Assembly (NCBI RefSeq): GCF_050038885.1
Contig: NZ_CP143624.1
Location: 1,426,001-1,490,000 of the forward strand
Source of the DNA: Myxococcus flavus
GTDB lineage: Bacteria > Myxococcota > Myxococcia > Myxococcales > Myxococcaceae
DNA: 64,000 bases
Direction: 5' to 3'
Under the pieces are notes generated by a model. It saw only the letters and a list, made by a program, of their open reading frames with translations. It had not been told where the DNA came from and made no database searches. Shown in pieces: positions 51,269 to 60,238 of the stretch. Each line of letters starts with the position of its first letter. The stretch's first letter is position 1. Both the position numbers and the translations under genes were made by a program.

Positions 51269-52035
51269 GGCTCCATCTCAACAGGGTTCACCAGGGTTCC
51301 GATTCCCTCCAGCTCCACTTCCACCGTGTCGCCAGGCGACAGCTTCCCCACCCCCGACGGCGTCCCGGTGCTCACCATGTCCCCGGGCAGCAGCGTCATG
51401 ATGTGGGAGATGAAGGACACCAGGCGAGCGGGACTGAAAATCATGTCGGACGTCCGGCTGTCCTGCCGCACCTGCCCGTTCACCCGGCACTGAATCTGGA
51501 GGTCGTCGGGGGACAGCCCCGTCACTGCCCACGGGCCCGCGCACGCGAAGGTGTCGTAGCCCTTGGCGCGCGTGTGCTGCACCTCACGCCGCTGGATGTC
51601 GCGCGCCGTCACGTCATTGAAGCAGGTGAGGCCCCAGATGGCGCGCGCGGCGGTGGACTCGTCGGCGTTCTTCAGCTTCTCGCCGATGACGAGCGCCAGC
51701 TCCGCCTCGTAGTGCACCTCCTGGCTCGCCTTGGGGATGCGGATGGGCGAGCCCGTGCCGTTGAGCGCCGTGGAGGGCTTGGTGAAGATGAGCGGCTCGG
51801 GCGGCACCGGCTTGCCCATCTCCTCCGCGTGCTTGCGGTAGTTCTGGCCAATGCAGACCACCTTCGACGCGTCCGAGGGCACCAGCAGCGTCAGCGAGGA
51901 CAGCGACCGGTGGATGCCCGTCTCCTTCGCACCGGCCCAGGGCGCCGCGGTGAGCACCACCACCTCGGAGCCCTCCACCCGGCCATGGTGCGCACGACCC
52001 TCGTGCAGGAAGCGGCAGTAGCGCGCGGTCGTCAT
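51265..52035 (-). CDS. Fumarylacetoacetate-hydrolase-family protein
   Basis: A 256-residue FAH-fold hydrolase or decarboxylase. Seen: VVCIGQNYRKHAEEMGKPVPPEPLIF, YEAELALVIGEKLKNADESTA, and the C-terminal GTPSGVGKLSPGDTVEVELEGIGTLVNPV. The metal-binding EAE-type cluster is present. Members act on fumarylpyruvate, oxaloacetate enol or other beta-diketo acids; the substrate here is unknown. Overlaps dapB upstream and folK downstream by 4 bp each, so it is translationally locked into the DAP operon. Confidence 0.9.
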   Translation of the reverse strand: MTTARYCRFLHEGRAHHGRVEGSEVVVLTAAPWAGAKETGIHRSLSSLTLLVPSDASKVVCIGQNYRKHAEEMGKPVPPEPLIFTKPSTALNGTGSPIRIPKASQEVHYEAELALVIGEKLKNADESTAARAIWGLTCFNDVTARDIQRREVQHTRAKGYDTFACAGPWAVTGLSPDDLQIQCRVNGQVRQDSRTSDMIFSPARLVSFISHIMTLLPGDMVSTGTPSGVGKLSPGDTVEVELEGIGTLVNPVEMEP

Positions 52036-52847
52036 ACGGTCCTCTGGAAGCCGAGCACGTCGGCCATGTCATGGAGCCCAGGCGCGCGCCCCGCCACCCA
52101 GCGCGCGGCCCGCAACGCGCCGGCAGCGAACTGGTCTCGGTTGGTGGCGCGGTGCGTGAGCTCGATGCGCTCACCCTCGCCGAAGAAGTACACGGTGTGC
52201 TCGCCCACCACGTCGCCGCCCCGAAGCGTCTGCACACCAATCTCGCGCGCCGGCCGCGCGCCAATCTGCCCGTGCCGGGCGAAGGTGAGGTCGTCCCGCG
52301 TGCGCCCCAGCGCCTCCGCCAGCACGTCCGCCAGCCGCAGCGCGGTGCCGCTGGGCGCGTCCTTCTTCATGCGGTGGTGCGCCTCCAGCACCTCCACGTC
52401 GAAGCCCGGCCCCAGCACCCGCGCCAGCTCCGCGGCCATGCGGATGACCAGGTTCACACCCACCGACATGTTCGGCGCGGCGACGATGGGCACCACCTTC
52501 GCGCTCTCCGCCAGCGCCGCGGACGCCTCCGGCGTGAAGCCGGTGGAGCCCACCACCAGGGCCACGCCACGCGCGGCGCACACCTTCGCGTGGGCCACGC
52601 TCAGCTCGGCGCTGGTGAAGTCGATGACGACGTCCGCGGACGCCGCGTCCAGCGCCCGCTCCAGGCTGTCCGTCACCGTCACGCCCACGGGGCCCAGCCG
52701 CGTGGCCACCCCGGCGTCCTGCCCCACCGAAGCGCTGCCCGGACGCGCCGTGCCGCCCACCACCCGCAGACCCTCCGCGTCGTGCCCCAGGCGGAGCAAC
52801 GTGCTGCCCATGCGGCCGGTGATGCCGGTGATGACGATGCGAATCAT
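52032..52847 (-). CDS. dapB: 4-hydroxy-tetrahydrodipicolinate reductase
   Basis: Second DAP-pathway enzyme of this cluster, 271 residues. Seen: NAD(P)-binding GITGRMG at residues 7-13, VIDFTSAELSVAHA, VVGSTGFTPE, and the catalytic HHRMKKDAPSGTALRLAD. ATG 52847 (MIRIVITGITG) is the normal start; the 54-codon extension is rejected. It overlaps the FAH gene by 4 bp and lies 38 bp after dapA. Confidence 0.97.
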   Translation of the reverse strand: MIRIVITGITGRMGSTLLRLGHDAEGLRVVGGTARPGSASVGQDAGVATRLGPVGVTVTDSLERALDAASADVVIDFTSAELSVAHAKVCAARGVALVVGSTGFTPEASAALAESAKVVPIVAAPNMSVGVNLVIRMAAELARVLGPGFDVEVLEAHHRMKKDAPSGTALRLADVLAEALGRTRDDLTFARHGQIGARPAREIGVQTLRGGDVVGEHTVYFFGEGERIELTHRATNRDQFAAGALRAARWVAGRAPGLHDMADVLGFQRTV

Positions 52848-52885
52848 GTGTGCCGTGCTCCCGGTGGCGGCGTGATGCGGAAGGC

Positions 52886-53773
52886 TCAGCCCTTGAGCAG
52901 TCCCAACTGGCGCATGCAGTCGCGCAGCTTCGCGGCGTTGGGCTCGGTCATCTGCACCAGGGGCAACCGCACTTCGGGCCCGAACAATCCCATGACGTGC
53001 AGACCCCACTTCACGGGCGCGGGGCTGGACTCGATGAACAGCAGCCGGTGCAGCTCGTTCATCCGCACCTGAAGCTCGCGAGCCACCGCCATGTCGCCCT
53101 TGCGCGCCGCCGCCACCAGGTCCGCCATCATCCGCGGCGCCACGTTGGCGGACACGGAGATGACGCCCTTGCCACCGCAGGCAATGAAGGGCAGCACGGT
53201 GAAGTCGTCCCCGGACAGCAGCGTCATCCGGTCGCCACAGCGCTCCAGGATGTCGATGACCCGGGGCATGTTGCCCGTGGCCTCCTTGAGGGCCACCACC
53301 TCGGGGATGTCACACAGCCGCAACACCGTGTCGGGCAGCAGGTCCACGCCCGTCCGGCTCGGCACGTTGTAGGCGATGATGGGGAAGCCCGGGTGCGCCT
53401 TGGCCACCGCGCGGTAGTGCTCCACCAGGCCCGCCTGCGTGGGCTTGTTGTAGTAGGGCGTGACGATGAGCGTGCCATCCGCGCCCGCCTCGCGCACGCG
53501 GCGCACGCCTTCGATGGTCTCCGCGGTGCTGTTGGAGCCGGCACCGCCCACCACCATCACGCGACCCTTCGCCTCCTCCACCACCACCTTCACCGCGAGG
53601 GCCCGCTCGTCGGCCGTCATGGTGACGGCCTCGCCGGTGGTGCCCATGGGCACCAGCACGCTGGTGCCACCTTCAATCTGCTGCCGGACCAGGGCCCGGT
53701 AGGCGGGCTCGTCGAGCGCTCCGTTCCGGAACGGAGTGGCCAGGGCCGTCATGGAGCCTTCGAAGGTCTTCAT
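52886..53773 (-). CDS. dapA: 4-hydroxy-tetrahydrodipicolinate synthase
   Basis: Condenses aspartate semialdehyde and pyruvate; 295 residues, normal length. Seen: MGTTGEAVTMTADE, GAGSNSTAETIE, Schiff-base Lys163 in VALKEATGN and Tyr135 in AYNVPSRTG, with the C-terminal ESSPAPVKWGL. ATG 53773 is the family start; a short extension is rejected. It lies 16 bp downstream of lysA and 38 bp upstream of dapB. Confidence 0.97.
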   Translation of the reverse strand: MKTFEGSMTALATPFRNGALDEPAYRALVRQQIEGGTSVLVPMGTTGEAVTMTADERALAVKVVVEEAKGRVMVVGGAGSNSTAETIEGVRRVREAGADGTLIVTPYYNKPTQAGLVEHYRAVAKAHPGFPIIAYNVPSRTGVDLLPDTVLRLCDIPEVVALKEATGNMPRVIDILERCGDRMTLLSGDDFTVLPFIACGGKGVISVSANVAPRMMADLVAAARKGDMAVARELQVRMNELHRLLFIESSPAPVKWGLHVMGLFGPEVRLPLVQMTEPNAAKLRDCMRQLGLLKG

Positions 53774-53789
53774 GACGGGGCTTATACGT

Positions 53790-55031
53790 TCAGGCCCGCT
53801 CGCCGCGCCAGAGATCCTCGACGCGCTCCCGCTCGCGGACGACACGCCACGCCGCTCCGTCCACGAGCACCTCGGCCGGGCGTGGGCGGGAATTATAAGT
53901 GGACGACATACTCATTCCGTACGCCCCGGCGCTCATGAAGGCGAACAGCTCGCCTGCTTGCGGCAGGACGAGGGGCCGGGCCTTCGCCAGCACGTCGGTG
54001 GATTCACACACCGGCCCCACGACGTCCACCTCCATGGCCTTGCCCCGCCGCTTCACCAGCGGCTGGAGGCCATGGTGCGCTTCGTAGAGCGCGGGACGCA
54101 GCAAGTCGTTCATGCCCGCGTCCACCACCACGAAGTGTCTGGCGGGCGTCTTCTTCCGGTACAGCACGCGCGTGAGCAGCACGCCCGCGTTGCCCACCAG
54201 CGCCCGGCCCGGCTCCAGGATGAGCGTGGCGCCCGTGGCCCCCGCGGCGGCCAGCACCGTGCGGGCATACTCGTCCGGAGAGGGCGGCGTCTCGTCCGAA
54301 TAGGTGATGCCCAGGCCGCCGCCCACGTCCAGGTACGCCAGCGGGTGCCCCTGCGCCTTCAGCGCGGTGTAGAGCCCGGCGACCTTGGACAGCGCCGCGC
54401 GCATGGGCGCCGTCTGGGTGAGCTGCGAGCCGATGTGGCAGTCCAGCCCGGTGGCCAGCAGGCCCTTCATCTTCTTCGCCCGGGCGTACAGGGCGACCGC
54501 CTCCTCGAACGGCACCCCGAACTTGGACGTCTTCAGGCCCGTGGAGATGTAGCGGTGCGTGCGCGCGTCCACGTCCGGATTCACGCGCAGCGCGAACGGC
54601 GCCCGTCGCCCCAGCCGGCGGCCCACGGCGTCCAGCGCCTCCAGCTCCTCGGCGCTCTCCACGTTGAAGAGGAGGATGCCCGCGGCCAGCGCCGCCTCCA
54701 TCTCCTCCTGCGTCTTGCCCACGCCCGCGAACACCGTCTTCCCGGCATCGCCACCGACGTGCCGGACGCGGGCCAGCTCCCCGCCGGAGACGATGTCGAA
54801 CCCACCGCCCCGCTCGGCGATGAGCCGGAGGATGGCGAGGTTCGAGTTGGCCTTCACCGAGTAGCAGATGAGGTGCGGCCGGTCCCCGAAGGCCTCCGTC
54901 ACCACCCGGACGTGCCGGGTGAGCGTGGCGGTGGAGTAGACGTAGGTCGGCGTGCCCACGGACTCGGCGATGGCCGCCAGCGGCACATCCTCCGCGTGGA
55001 GCACGCCCTTGCGGTAGATGAAGTGGTTCAC
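53790..55031 (-). CDS. lysA: Diaminopimelate decarboxylase
   Basis: Converts meso-DAP to lysine (PLP fold III), 413 residues. Seen: PLP Lys60 in CYSVKANSNLAIL, GGGLGITY, EPGRALVGNAG, catalytic Cys in GPVCESTD, and the SAGAYGMSMSSTYNSRPRPAEVLV tail. The GTG start at 55031 overlaps the preceding small lipoprotein stop (GTGA), so translation is coupled. Upstream in-frame codons are rejected because they run through that lipoprotein. Confidence 0.97.
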   Translation of the reverse strand: MNHFIYRKGVLHAEDVPLAAIAESVGTPTYVYSTATLTRHVRVVTEAFGDRPHLICYSVKANSNLAILRLIAERGGGFDIVSGGELARVRHVGGDAGKTVFAGVGKTQEEMEAALAAGILLFNVESAEELEALDAVGRRLGRRAPFALRVNPDVDARTHRYISTGLKTSKFGVPFEEAVALYARAKKMKGLLATGLDCHIGSQLTQTAPMRAALSKVAGLYTALKAQGHPLAYLDVGGGLGITYSDETPPSPDEYARTVLAAAGATGATLILEPGRALVGNAGVLLTRVLYRKKTPARHFVVVDAGMNDLLRPALYEAHHGLQPLVKRRGKAMEVDVVGPVCESTDVLAKARPLVLPQAGELFAFMSAGAYGMSMSSTYNSRPRPAEVLVDGAAWRVVRERERVEDLWRGERA

Positions 55032-55279
55032 GGGGCTCCAGCGTCCTCGGACGCGGGGGACTCCGACGGCGTGAGGGGCGTCTCCACCCCGCTCTCCGGC
55101 GTGGGCGTCAGGGTCGGCCCCGACGGCTCCACGGGCCCCCGCTCCGTCGCCGAGGGAGGCGGCTGCGTCTCCGTGGCGGGCGCGGGCGCGGGCGGCCGGG
55201 GCGGCCCCTTGATGCCACACGCCACCAGCGTCAGCGACAGGCTGGTGGCCACGAGGAGCGGGGCGAGGGCGGCGCGCAT
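55028..55279 (-). CDS. lptM: LptM (YifL)-like small lipoprotein
   Basis: An 83-residue lipoprotein with lipobox LVAC (Cys21) and the CGIKGPP sequence right after the lipidated Cys, the hallmark of LptM/YifL, followed by a Pro/Thr/Ser/Glu-rich disordered tail. LptM assists LPS-transport protein LptD assembly in Enterobacteria. In many Proteobacteria it lies directly before lysA, as here. Its stop overlaps the lysA start; the upstream beta-barrel-like gene ends 2 bp before its start. Confidence 0.85.
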   Translation of the reverse strand: MRAALAPLLVATSLSLTLVACGIKGPPRPPAPAPATETQPPPSATERGPVEPSGPTLTPTPESGVETPLTPSESPASEDAGAP

Positions 55280-55281
55280 GG

Positions 55282-57126
55282 CTAGAACTGGACGCCCAGC
55301 CAGGCGCGGATGGTCTGCGGCGTGTCCAGGTCGATGCGATTGGCCACCTGGGCCTCCTGCAAGCCGCTCATCGGGAACAGGATGCCGTAGGCGAGGCCAG
55401 CGATGAACCCGTCCTCCGTCTTGTAGTCCACGCCCACGTTCACTTCCAGGCCCAGGGCCTTGCTCGTGGCCGACGGGGTCGACTCCGCGTAGATGGCCTG
55501 CGAGTAGATGAGGCGGCCGTAGATGTCGAAGCCCTCGGTGATGGAGTACTTCGCGGACGGGCGGATGTAGAACGCGTCCGTCACGCCGACCAGCAGCTCG
55601 CGCCAGAGGATGAGGTCAATGCGGTAGTCGCGGTTGAAGCGGAAGTTGCGGATGGCGTTGTCCGTACAGCCGCCCGTGCCACAGGCGTACTGCGGGCCTT
55701 CGAAGTCCCCCTCCGCCGTCTGGCCGTTGGTGCCCGAGCCCGGGCGGCCCGGCTGGTTGCCGAAGCCATACGCCTTGTCACCGGAGGCGAAGCCCAGCTC
55801 CATGTTCAGCGAGAGCTTCTGGTCCAGGAGCTTCAGCTCGCCCTGCGCCACGCCGCCGAACTGGGCGACGGTGAGGCTCTGGTTGAGCGTGGGGTCGTTG
55901 ATGCCGCCCACGTCCAGCGCGCGGTTGCCGATGCGGCCCAGCATCGCGGCGAACTCGAACTCCAGCCGCCAGTTCTTCTCCTCGTACCGGAGCCAGAAGT
56001 CCGGCACGTACAACGAGGCGTCACGCGGGATGAAGCCGGTGTTCTGCCCGTTGGTCGTGGAGCCGTCGTACTCCCACTTCTGCTGGCGCAAGGTGAAGTG
56101 CAGGCCGTACTGGAGCACGCCCTGGTTGTTCTCCAGCTTGGAGCGGATGACCTGGTCGGTGTCGCGGCGGGCAATCGCAATCACGTAGCTGTGCGCGTCG
56201 TCGGCCTGGGTCAGGTCGATGGGCTCACCCACGGTGCCGCGGGTGTCGATGACCCCCTCCGAGTTGAAGTCCAGCATCGGCGTCACGTACCAGCCCTCGA
56301 AGGGGTTGGTGACGAACTGGATGCGGTCGACGGTGTCGCCGAAGTCGCAGTCGAAGCAGGTGCCGTCGTTGCGCAGCATGCCCAGGCCCCACTGGCTGCC
56401 CATGCGACCGAAGCGCAGGATGCCCACCGGCGTCTTCACCTCACCGTAGGCGCGGCGCAGCTTGATGGAGTCCTGGAGCGCGTCGGACAGCGGGTCCTGG
56501 CTCTCGGAGAAGATGCCGAAGATGTTGCGCGTGTTGCCGGGCAGCAGCGTGTCGGGCATGGCGCCCATCACGAAGTTGTCCAGGCCGAGCACCTCCATCT
56601 TCAACGCCACCTGCTCGGAGATGTTGAAGGTGGGCTCCAGGCGCACGCGCATGGTGGCGAAGGACTGGGTGTTCTCCTGCGGGCTGCGCGGCGAGCGCGG
56701 GAAGAGCTCCCGGCCGGGCGCCTTGCCCAGGTCGAACTTGTAGAAGAGCGTGGGGCGAACGCGGAAGTAGCCGTCGAGCGTGAAGACCTCGAGCTTGCGC
56801 TTCTCCTCCGGGAACTCCTCGGCCCACTCGTCCGTGGCGCCAATGGACTGCTTCGCGGCCTCGGCGCGAATCTCCTCGCGCAGCTCCTCCTTCAGCGCCT
56901 CCAGGTCCTCGCGGCTGACGGCCTCGCGGAGGGGCATCACCGGCGCTGCCTCCGCCGGAGCGACGGGGGCGGCCTCCGCGGGAGCGGCGGGAGTGGACTC
57001 CTCGGGAGGGGTGGGAGCAGCGGGCGCGGCTTCCGCTGGCGCGGGCGGGCTACCCTCCGGCACCGGCGTCTGGGCGGTGGCCGTGGAAGAAGCGACGAGC
57101 AGCGCCGCCAGCAGGGCGTGAGACAT
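55282..57126 (-). CDS. Outer-membrane beta-barrel-like protein (TIGR04551-like)
   Basis: A 614-residue exported protein: signal peptide (~1-19), a Pro/Ala-rich low-complexity stretch and a short coiled coil (LEALKEELREEIRAEAA), then a beta-strand-rich domain ending in a C-terminal Phe typical of outer-membrane barrels. Segments such as RPTLFYKFDLGKAPGRELFPRSP and RVRLEPTFNISEQVALKMEVLGLDN resemble a TIGR04551-type myxobacterial family; I rate the family name moderate. ATG 57126 with GGAGAT upstream is preferred over the much longer frame. The gene ends 2 bp before lptM, so it is probably the first gene of the operon. Confidence 0.7.
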   Translation of the reverse strand: MSHALLAALLVASSTATAQTPVPEGSPPAPAEAAPAAPTPPEESTPAAPAEAAPVAPAEAAPVMPLREAVSREDLEALKEELREEIRAEAAKQSIGATDEWAEEFPEEKRKLEVFTLDGYFRVRPTLFYKFDLGKAPGRELFPRSPRSPQENTQSFATMRVRLEPTFNISEQVALKMEVLGLDNFVMGAMPDTLLPGNTRNIFGIFSESQDPLSDALQDSIKLRRAYGEVKTPVGILRFGRMGSQWGLGMLRNDGTCFDCDFGDTVDRIQFVTNPFEGWYVTPMLDFNSEGVIDTRGTVGEPIDLTQADDAHSYVIAIARRDTDQVIRSKLENNQGVLQYGLHFTLRQQKWEYDGSTTNGQNTGFIPRDASLYVPDFWLRYEEKNWRLEFEFAAMLGRIGNRALDVGGINDPTLNQSLTVAQFGGVAQGELKLLDQKLSLNMELGFASGDKAYGFGNQPGRPGSGTNGQTAEGDFEGPQYACGTGGCTDNAIRNFRFNRDYRIDLILWRELLVGVTDAFYIRPSAKYSITEGFDIYGRLIYSQAIYAESTPSATSKALGLEVNVGVDYKTEDGFIAGLAYGILFPMSGLQEAQVANRIDLDTPQTIRAWLGVQF

Positions 57127-57254
57127 GGGCAACGATCTCCAGGGCCGCCAGGGGCGGCCGGGTCTGAAAGGCGGGCGATTCAAGCCATGGGACGGAGGGG
57201 TGTCAACGCTTACCAGGGCGCGGCTTCGCGCCGTCAACGGCGGGCCCCCCGGTG

Positions 57255-58076
57255 TCACTTCGGCTTCCGCCCCAGCGGCTGGCACCGGGGGCAGAAGTGG
57301 GTGGTACGACCGCCCTGGGTGAAGGACTCGACCTGGGTGCCACACTGGGAGCATGGGCTCCCGGCGCGTCCGTAGACCAGGAAGGGATTCTCCGACCGCC
57401 CCTCCTCCAGGTACACCGGCTCCTCCCCCTCCTGCTCCTTGAGGCCGAAGTCGATGGAGGCGCGGATGGCCTGAACCAGCCGCTTCCACTCCTCCGGCGT
57501 CAGGGAGCCGGGCTGGCGCGCGGGGTGGAGCCCGGCGCGGAAGAGGGCCTCGGCGGCGTGGATGTTGCCCAGGCCGGAGATGCGCTCCTGGTCCATCAGG
57601 GCCACCTTCAGGTCCTTCCGGCAGGTCCCCAGCGCCGCCTGGAGCTGCCCCGCGGTGAGGCCGTCCGCCAGGGGGTCCCTCCCGAGAAGCCGCACCGCGT
57701 CCAGCTCGCGCAGGCGCGCGGCCGGCGCCGGCTCCAGGCGGCCGAACATGCGCGGATCGGAAAAGTGGATGACGTGGCCGTCGTCCAGGTGGAACCGGGC
57801 GCGGCTGTAGGGCTCCACCTGACCTTCGGTGCGACGGACGAACTTGCCCGTCATCCCCAGGTGCCCCATCAGCCCCTTTCCCCCCTCGAAGGCGAAGAGC
57901 AGGTACTTGCCCCGGCGGACCAGGGACTCCAGCCGGCCGCTGAGCGCGTCGAACCGCTGGCGCTCGGCGCCTCGGAAGATGCGGGTGTTCTCGGATTCCG
58001 CGCGCACGAGGCGCCGGTCGCTGAACCAGCGCACCAGGTTGCGCCGCGCGATCTCCACTTCGGGTAGCTCAGGCAT
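57255..58076 (-). CDS. mutM: Formamidopyrimidine-DNA glycosylase
   Basis: Base-excision repair enzyme removing 8-oxoguanine. 273 residues, starting MPELPEVE (catalytic Pro2 after Met removal, Glu3), with the LVRRGKYLLF lysine motif, a helix-two-turns-helix and the C-terminal zinc finger CSQC...CPRC. ATG 58076 is chosen because it yields the essential N-terminal Pro; the upstream MYVPRR in-frame codons would mask it. Divergent from the M48 protease gene. Confidence 0.97.
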   Translation of the reverse strand: MPELPEVEIARRNLVRWFSDRRLVRAESENTRIFRGAERQRFDALSGRLESLVRRGKYLLFAFEGGKGLMGHLGMTGKFVRRTEGQVEPYSRARFHLDDGHVIHFSDPRMFGRLEPAPAARLRELDAVRLLGRDPLADGLTAGQLQAALGTCRKDLKVALMDQERISGLGNIHAAEALFRAGLHPARQPGSLTPEEWKRLVQAIRASIDFGLKEQEGEEPVYLEEGRSENPFLVYGRAGSPCSQCGTQVESFTQGGRTTHFCPRCQPLGRKPK

Positions 58077-58218
58077 CCTCCGGGGCACATACACCGGGAG
58101 CCGACCTCACGCACCGCCTACGTGCTCGTCCGGACGCTTGCATCACGCGGCCCTTGAAGGCAGGTGCCGATGTGGGCCAGCGTCCCGCATCCCCTTGGAA
58201 AGAAAGGCACCATTCGTC

Positions 58219-59043
58219 ATGCAGCGCACCCTCGTGGCGGTACTGGGTTTCACCCTGGCAACGGGAATGTCGACGGGCTGCACCAAGCAGCGCATCACGG
58301 CGGAGAAGGCCGTGGCCAGGACCCTCATCTCCGACGAGCAGGAAGAGGAGCTCGGCAAGCAGGTCAAGCAGGAGCTGGAGACGAAGGAGAAGATCAAGTA
58401 CGTGGAGGACGCGTCCGTCGTCGAGTACGTGCGCGACATCTCCTCCCAGATCCTGACCCAGGCGTCCAAGGACCGGCCGGGCGTGAAGTGGAAGATTCAC
58501 GTCATCGACGACCCGAAGACGGTCAACGCCTTCGCCACGCCGGGCGGCTACCTGTACGTGTACACGGGCCTCATCCTGGCCTCCGACACCGAGGCGGAGC
58601 TCGCGGGTGTCATGGCGCACGAGGCGGGCCACGTGGTGGGCCGCCACTCCGCGCGCGCCATGGTCAACCAGATGGGGCTGCAGGCCATCACCCAGGCGGC
58701 GCTGGGCAAGAACCCGGGCACCGTGGCCCAGATTGCCGCGCAGCTCGTGAGCGGTGGAACCCTGCTGGCCCACGGCCGCAGCGAGGAGATTGAGGCCGAC
58801 GAGTACGGCGCGCGCTACGCGTCCGGCGCGGGCTATGACCCGCGCGGGCTCATCACCTTCTTCGAGAAGCTCCAGAAGGAGCAGGGCGACACGCCCGCCC
58901 TGATGAAGTGGCTGAGCACGCACCCCACCAACCGGGACCGCATCGCGAACATCCAGAAGATCATCTCGCAGAAGAACCTGCGGGGCAGCAACAACGCCCC
59001 GGGCGGCCTGCCCGCCATCAAGCAGAAGCTGGGCGGCAAGTAG
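58219..59043 (+). CDS. M48-family zinc metalloprotease, lipoprotein
   Basis: A 274-residue exported M48 protease: lipobox STGC (Cys21), then the zinc motif HEAGH (His134, Glu135, His138) and the downstream Glu192 in EIEADEYG as third ligand. It resembles BepA or YcaL-type periplasmic proteases involved in outer-membrane protein quality control, but without the BepA TPR tail. ATG 58219 gives a complete signal; its Shine-Dalgarno is rather distant. Convergent with the YihY gene by 16 bp. Confidence 0.9.
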   Translation: MQRTLVAVLGFTLATGMSTGCTKQRITAEKAVARTLISDEQEEELGKQVKQELETKEKIKYVEDASVVEYVRDISSQILTQASKDRPGVKWKIHVIDDPKTVNAFATPGGYLYVYTGLILASDTEAELAGVMAHEAGHVVGRHSARAMVNQMGLQAITQAALGKNPGTVAQIAAQLVSGGTLLAHGRSEEIEADEYGARYASGAGYDPRGLITFFEKLQKEQGDTPALMKWLSTHPTNRDRIANIQKIISQKNLRGSNNAPGGLPAIKQKLGGK

Positions 59044-59059
59044 TCCCCCGCGCGCCCGC

Positions 59060-60106
59060 TCAGTGCAGCGTGGAGGAGCGAGGGTCCTGCTCCTCCACGG
59101 TGGGCTCGGGCTCCAGCCCCCGGGCCACGCGCCGCCGCCACCGGAAGCGCGCCAGCTTCGTGCGCATGGCGCTCTTGGCGCTCTTGGCCGCCCCCGCCGT
59201 CTTGAGCGGCGGCTCCAGCGGCGCGGGCTCCTCGAAGCCGCGCGCCCCCTTGGACTTCCCCTCCGCCGAGGCGTGCTCGAGGATGGCGTTAACCTCGCCG
59301 CCGAGGATGAAGATGAGCCCGGAGATGTAGAGCCACAGCAGCAGCACCACCACGCCGCCGATGGAGCCATAGGTGACGTTGTACTGGCCGAAGTGCTCCA
59401 CGTACTGCGTGAAGCCCCACGTGCTCAGCAGCCACAGGCCCGTGCCCAGCACGGAGCCGGGGGTGATGTACTTGAAGCGCTGCTTCACGTCGGGGAGCAG
59501 GTAGTAGCAGAGCGCCAGCACCAGCATCACCAGCGCCGCGGTGAAGGGCCAGCGCAGCCACGACCACACCAGGTGGAACGCGCCCACCAGATGCAGCTTG
59601 CCCGCCAGCCACAGCCCCAGCCGGCCGCCGAGCAGGAACACGGCGAAGGACAGCGGGATGAGCAGCGAGCCCATCAGCGTCACCAGCATCGCCAGCCCCT
59701 GCGTCTTCCAGAGGGGCCGCGACTCGGAGACGTCGTAGGCCAGGTTGAGCGCGGTGCGCAGCGCGTTCACCCCGCGCGAGGCCGACCACAGCGTGACGAT
59801 CAGACCGGCCGTCAGCAGCTTGGGCTGGGGCTGGTTGACCAGGGATTGCAGGTGGCCGGTGACGACCTGAAACGCATCCCCTGGCACCAGCGGCCGGATG
59901 CGGTCCAGCATCGCGTCCACCGCGCCCGGGGCGAAGGGCAGGTACGCCACCAGCGTCACGAGGAAGAAGAGGAACGGGAACAGGGAGAACAGGAGGTAGT
60001 ACGACAGCTGCGCCGCGATGTCGGTGACGTTGTCCTCCTGGAACTCCTTCACCAGGCGACGGCCGAACTCGCGCCACGTCAGGTGCTTGAGTCTGGGCCA
60101 ACGCAT
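59060..60106 (-). CDS. YihY/BrkB-family membrane protein
   Basis: A 348-residue inner-membrane protein of the YihY (formerly ribonuclease BN) family, with six predicted helices and hallmark FQEDNVTDIAAQLSYYLLFSLFPFLFFLVTLV, LWSASRGVNALRTALNLAYDV, and GSIGGVVVLLLWLYISGLIFILGGEVNA. The C-terminus is a Lys/Arg/Glu-rich tail. The family's function is unsettled; some members influence envelope or lipid transport. No operon partners; ~130 bp separate it from mtnP. Confidence 0.9.
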   Translation of the reverse strand: MRWPRLKHLTWREFGRRLVKEFQEDNVTDIAAQLSYYLLFSLFPFLFFLVTLVAYLPFAPGAVDAMLDRIRPLVPGDAFQVVTGHLQSLVNQPQPKLLTAGLIVTLWSASRGVNALRTALNLAYDVSESRPLWKTQGLAMLVTLMGSLLIPLSFAVFLLGGRLGLWLAGKLHLVGAFHLVWSWLRWPFTAALVMLVLALCYYLLPDVKQRFKYITPGSVLGTGLWLLSTWGFTQYVEHFGQYNVTYGSIGGVVVLLLWLYISGLIFILGGEVNAILEHASAEGKSKGARGFEEPAPLEPPLKTAGAAKSAKSAMRTKLARFRWRRRVARGLEPEPTVEEQDPRSSTLH

Positions 60107-60238
60107 GCTCGCCTCCTCGCTCGAAGTAGTTCCGGGGACCGGAAGGTGGCGTCGGCGGAGCGGATTGGCAGCAGGCGTCCGAACGAGCGCCCGGCATGCG
60201 CTTCGGGCAGGTGACGGTGCGCGGCCGGGCGAGGTGCG

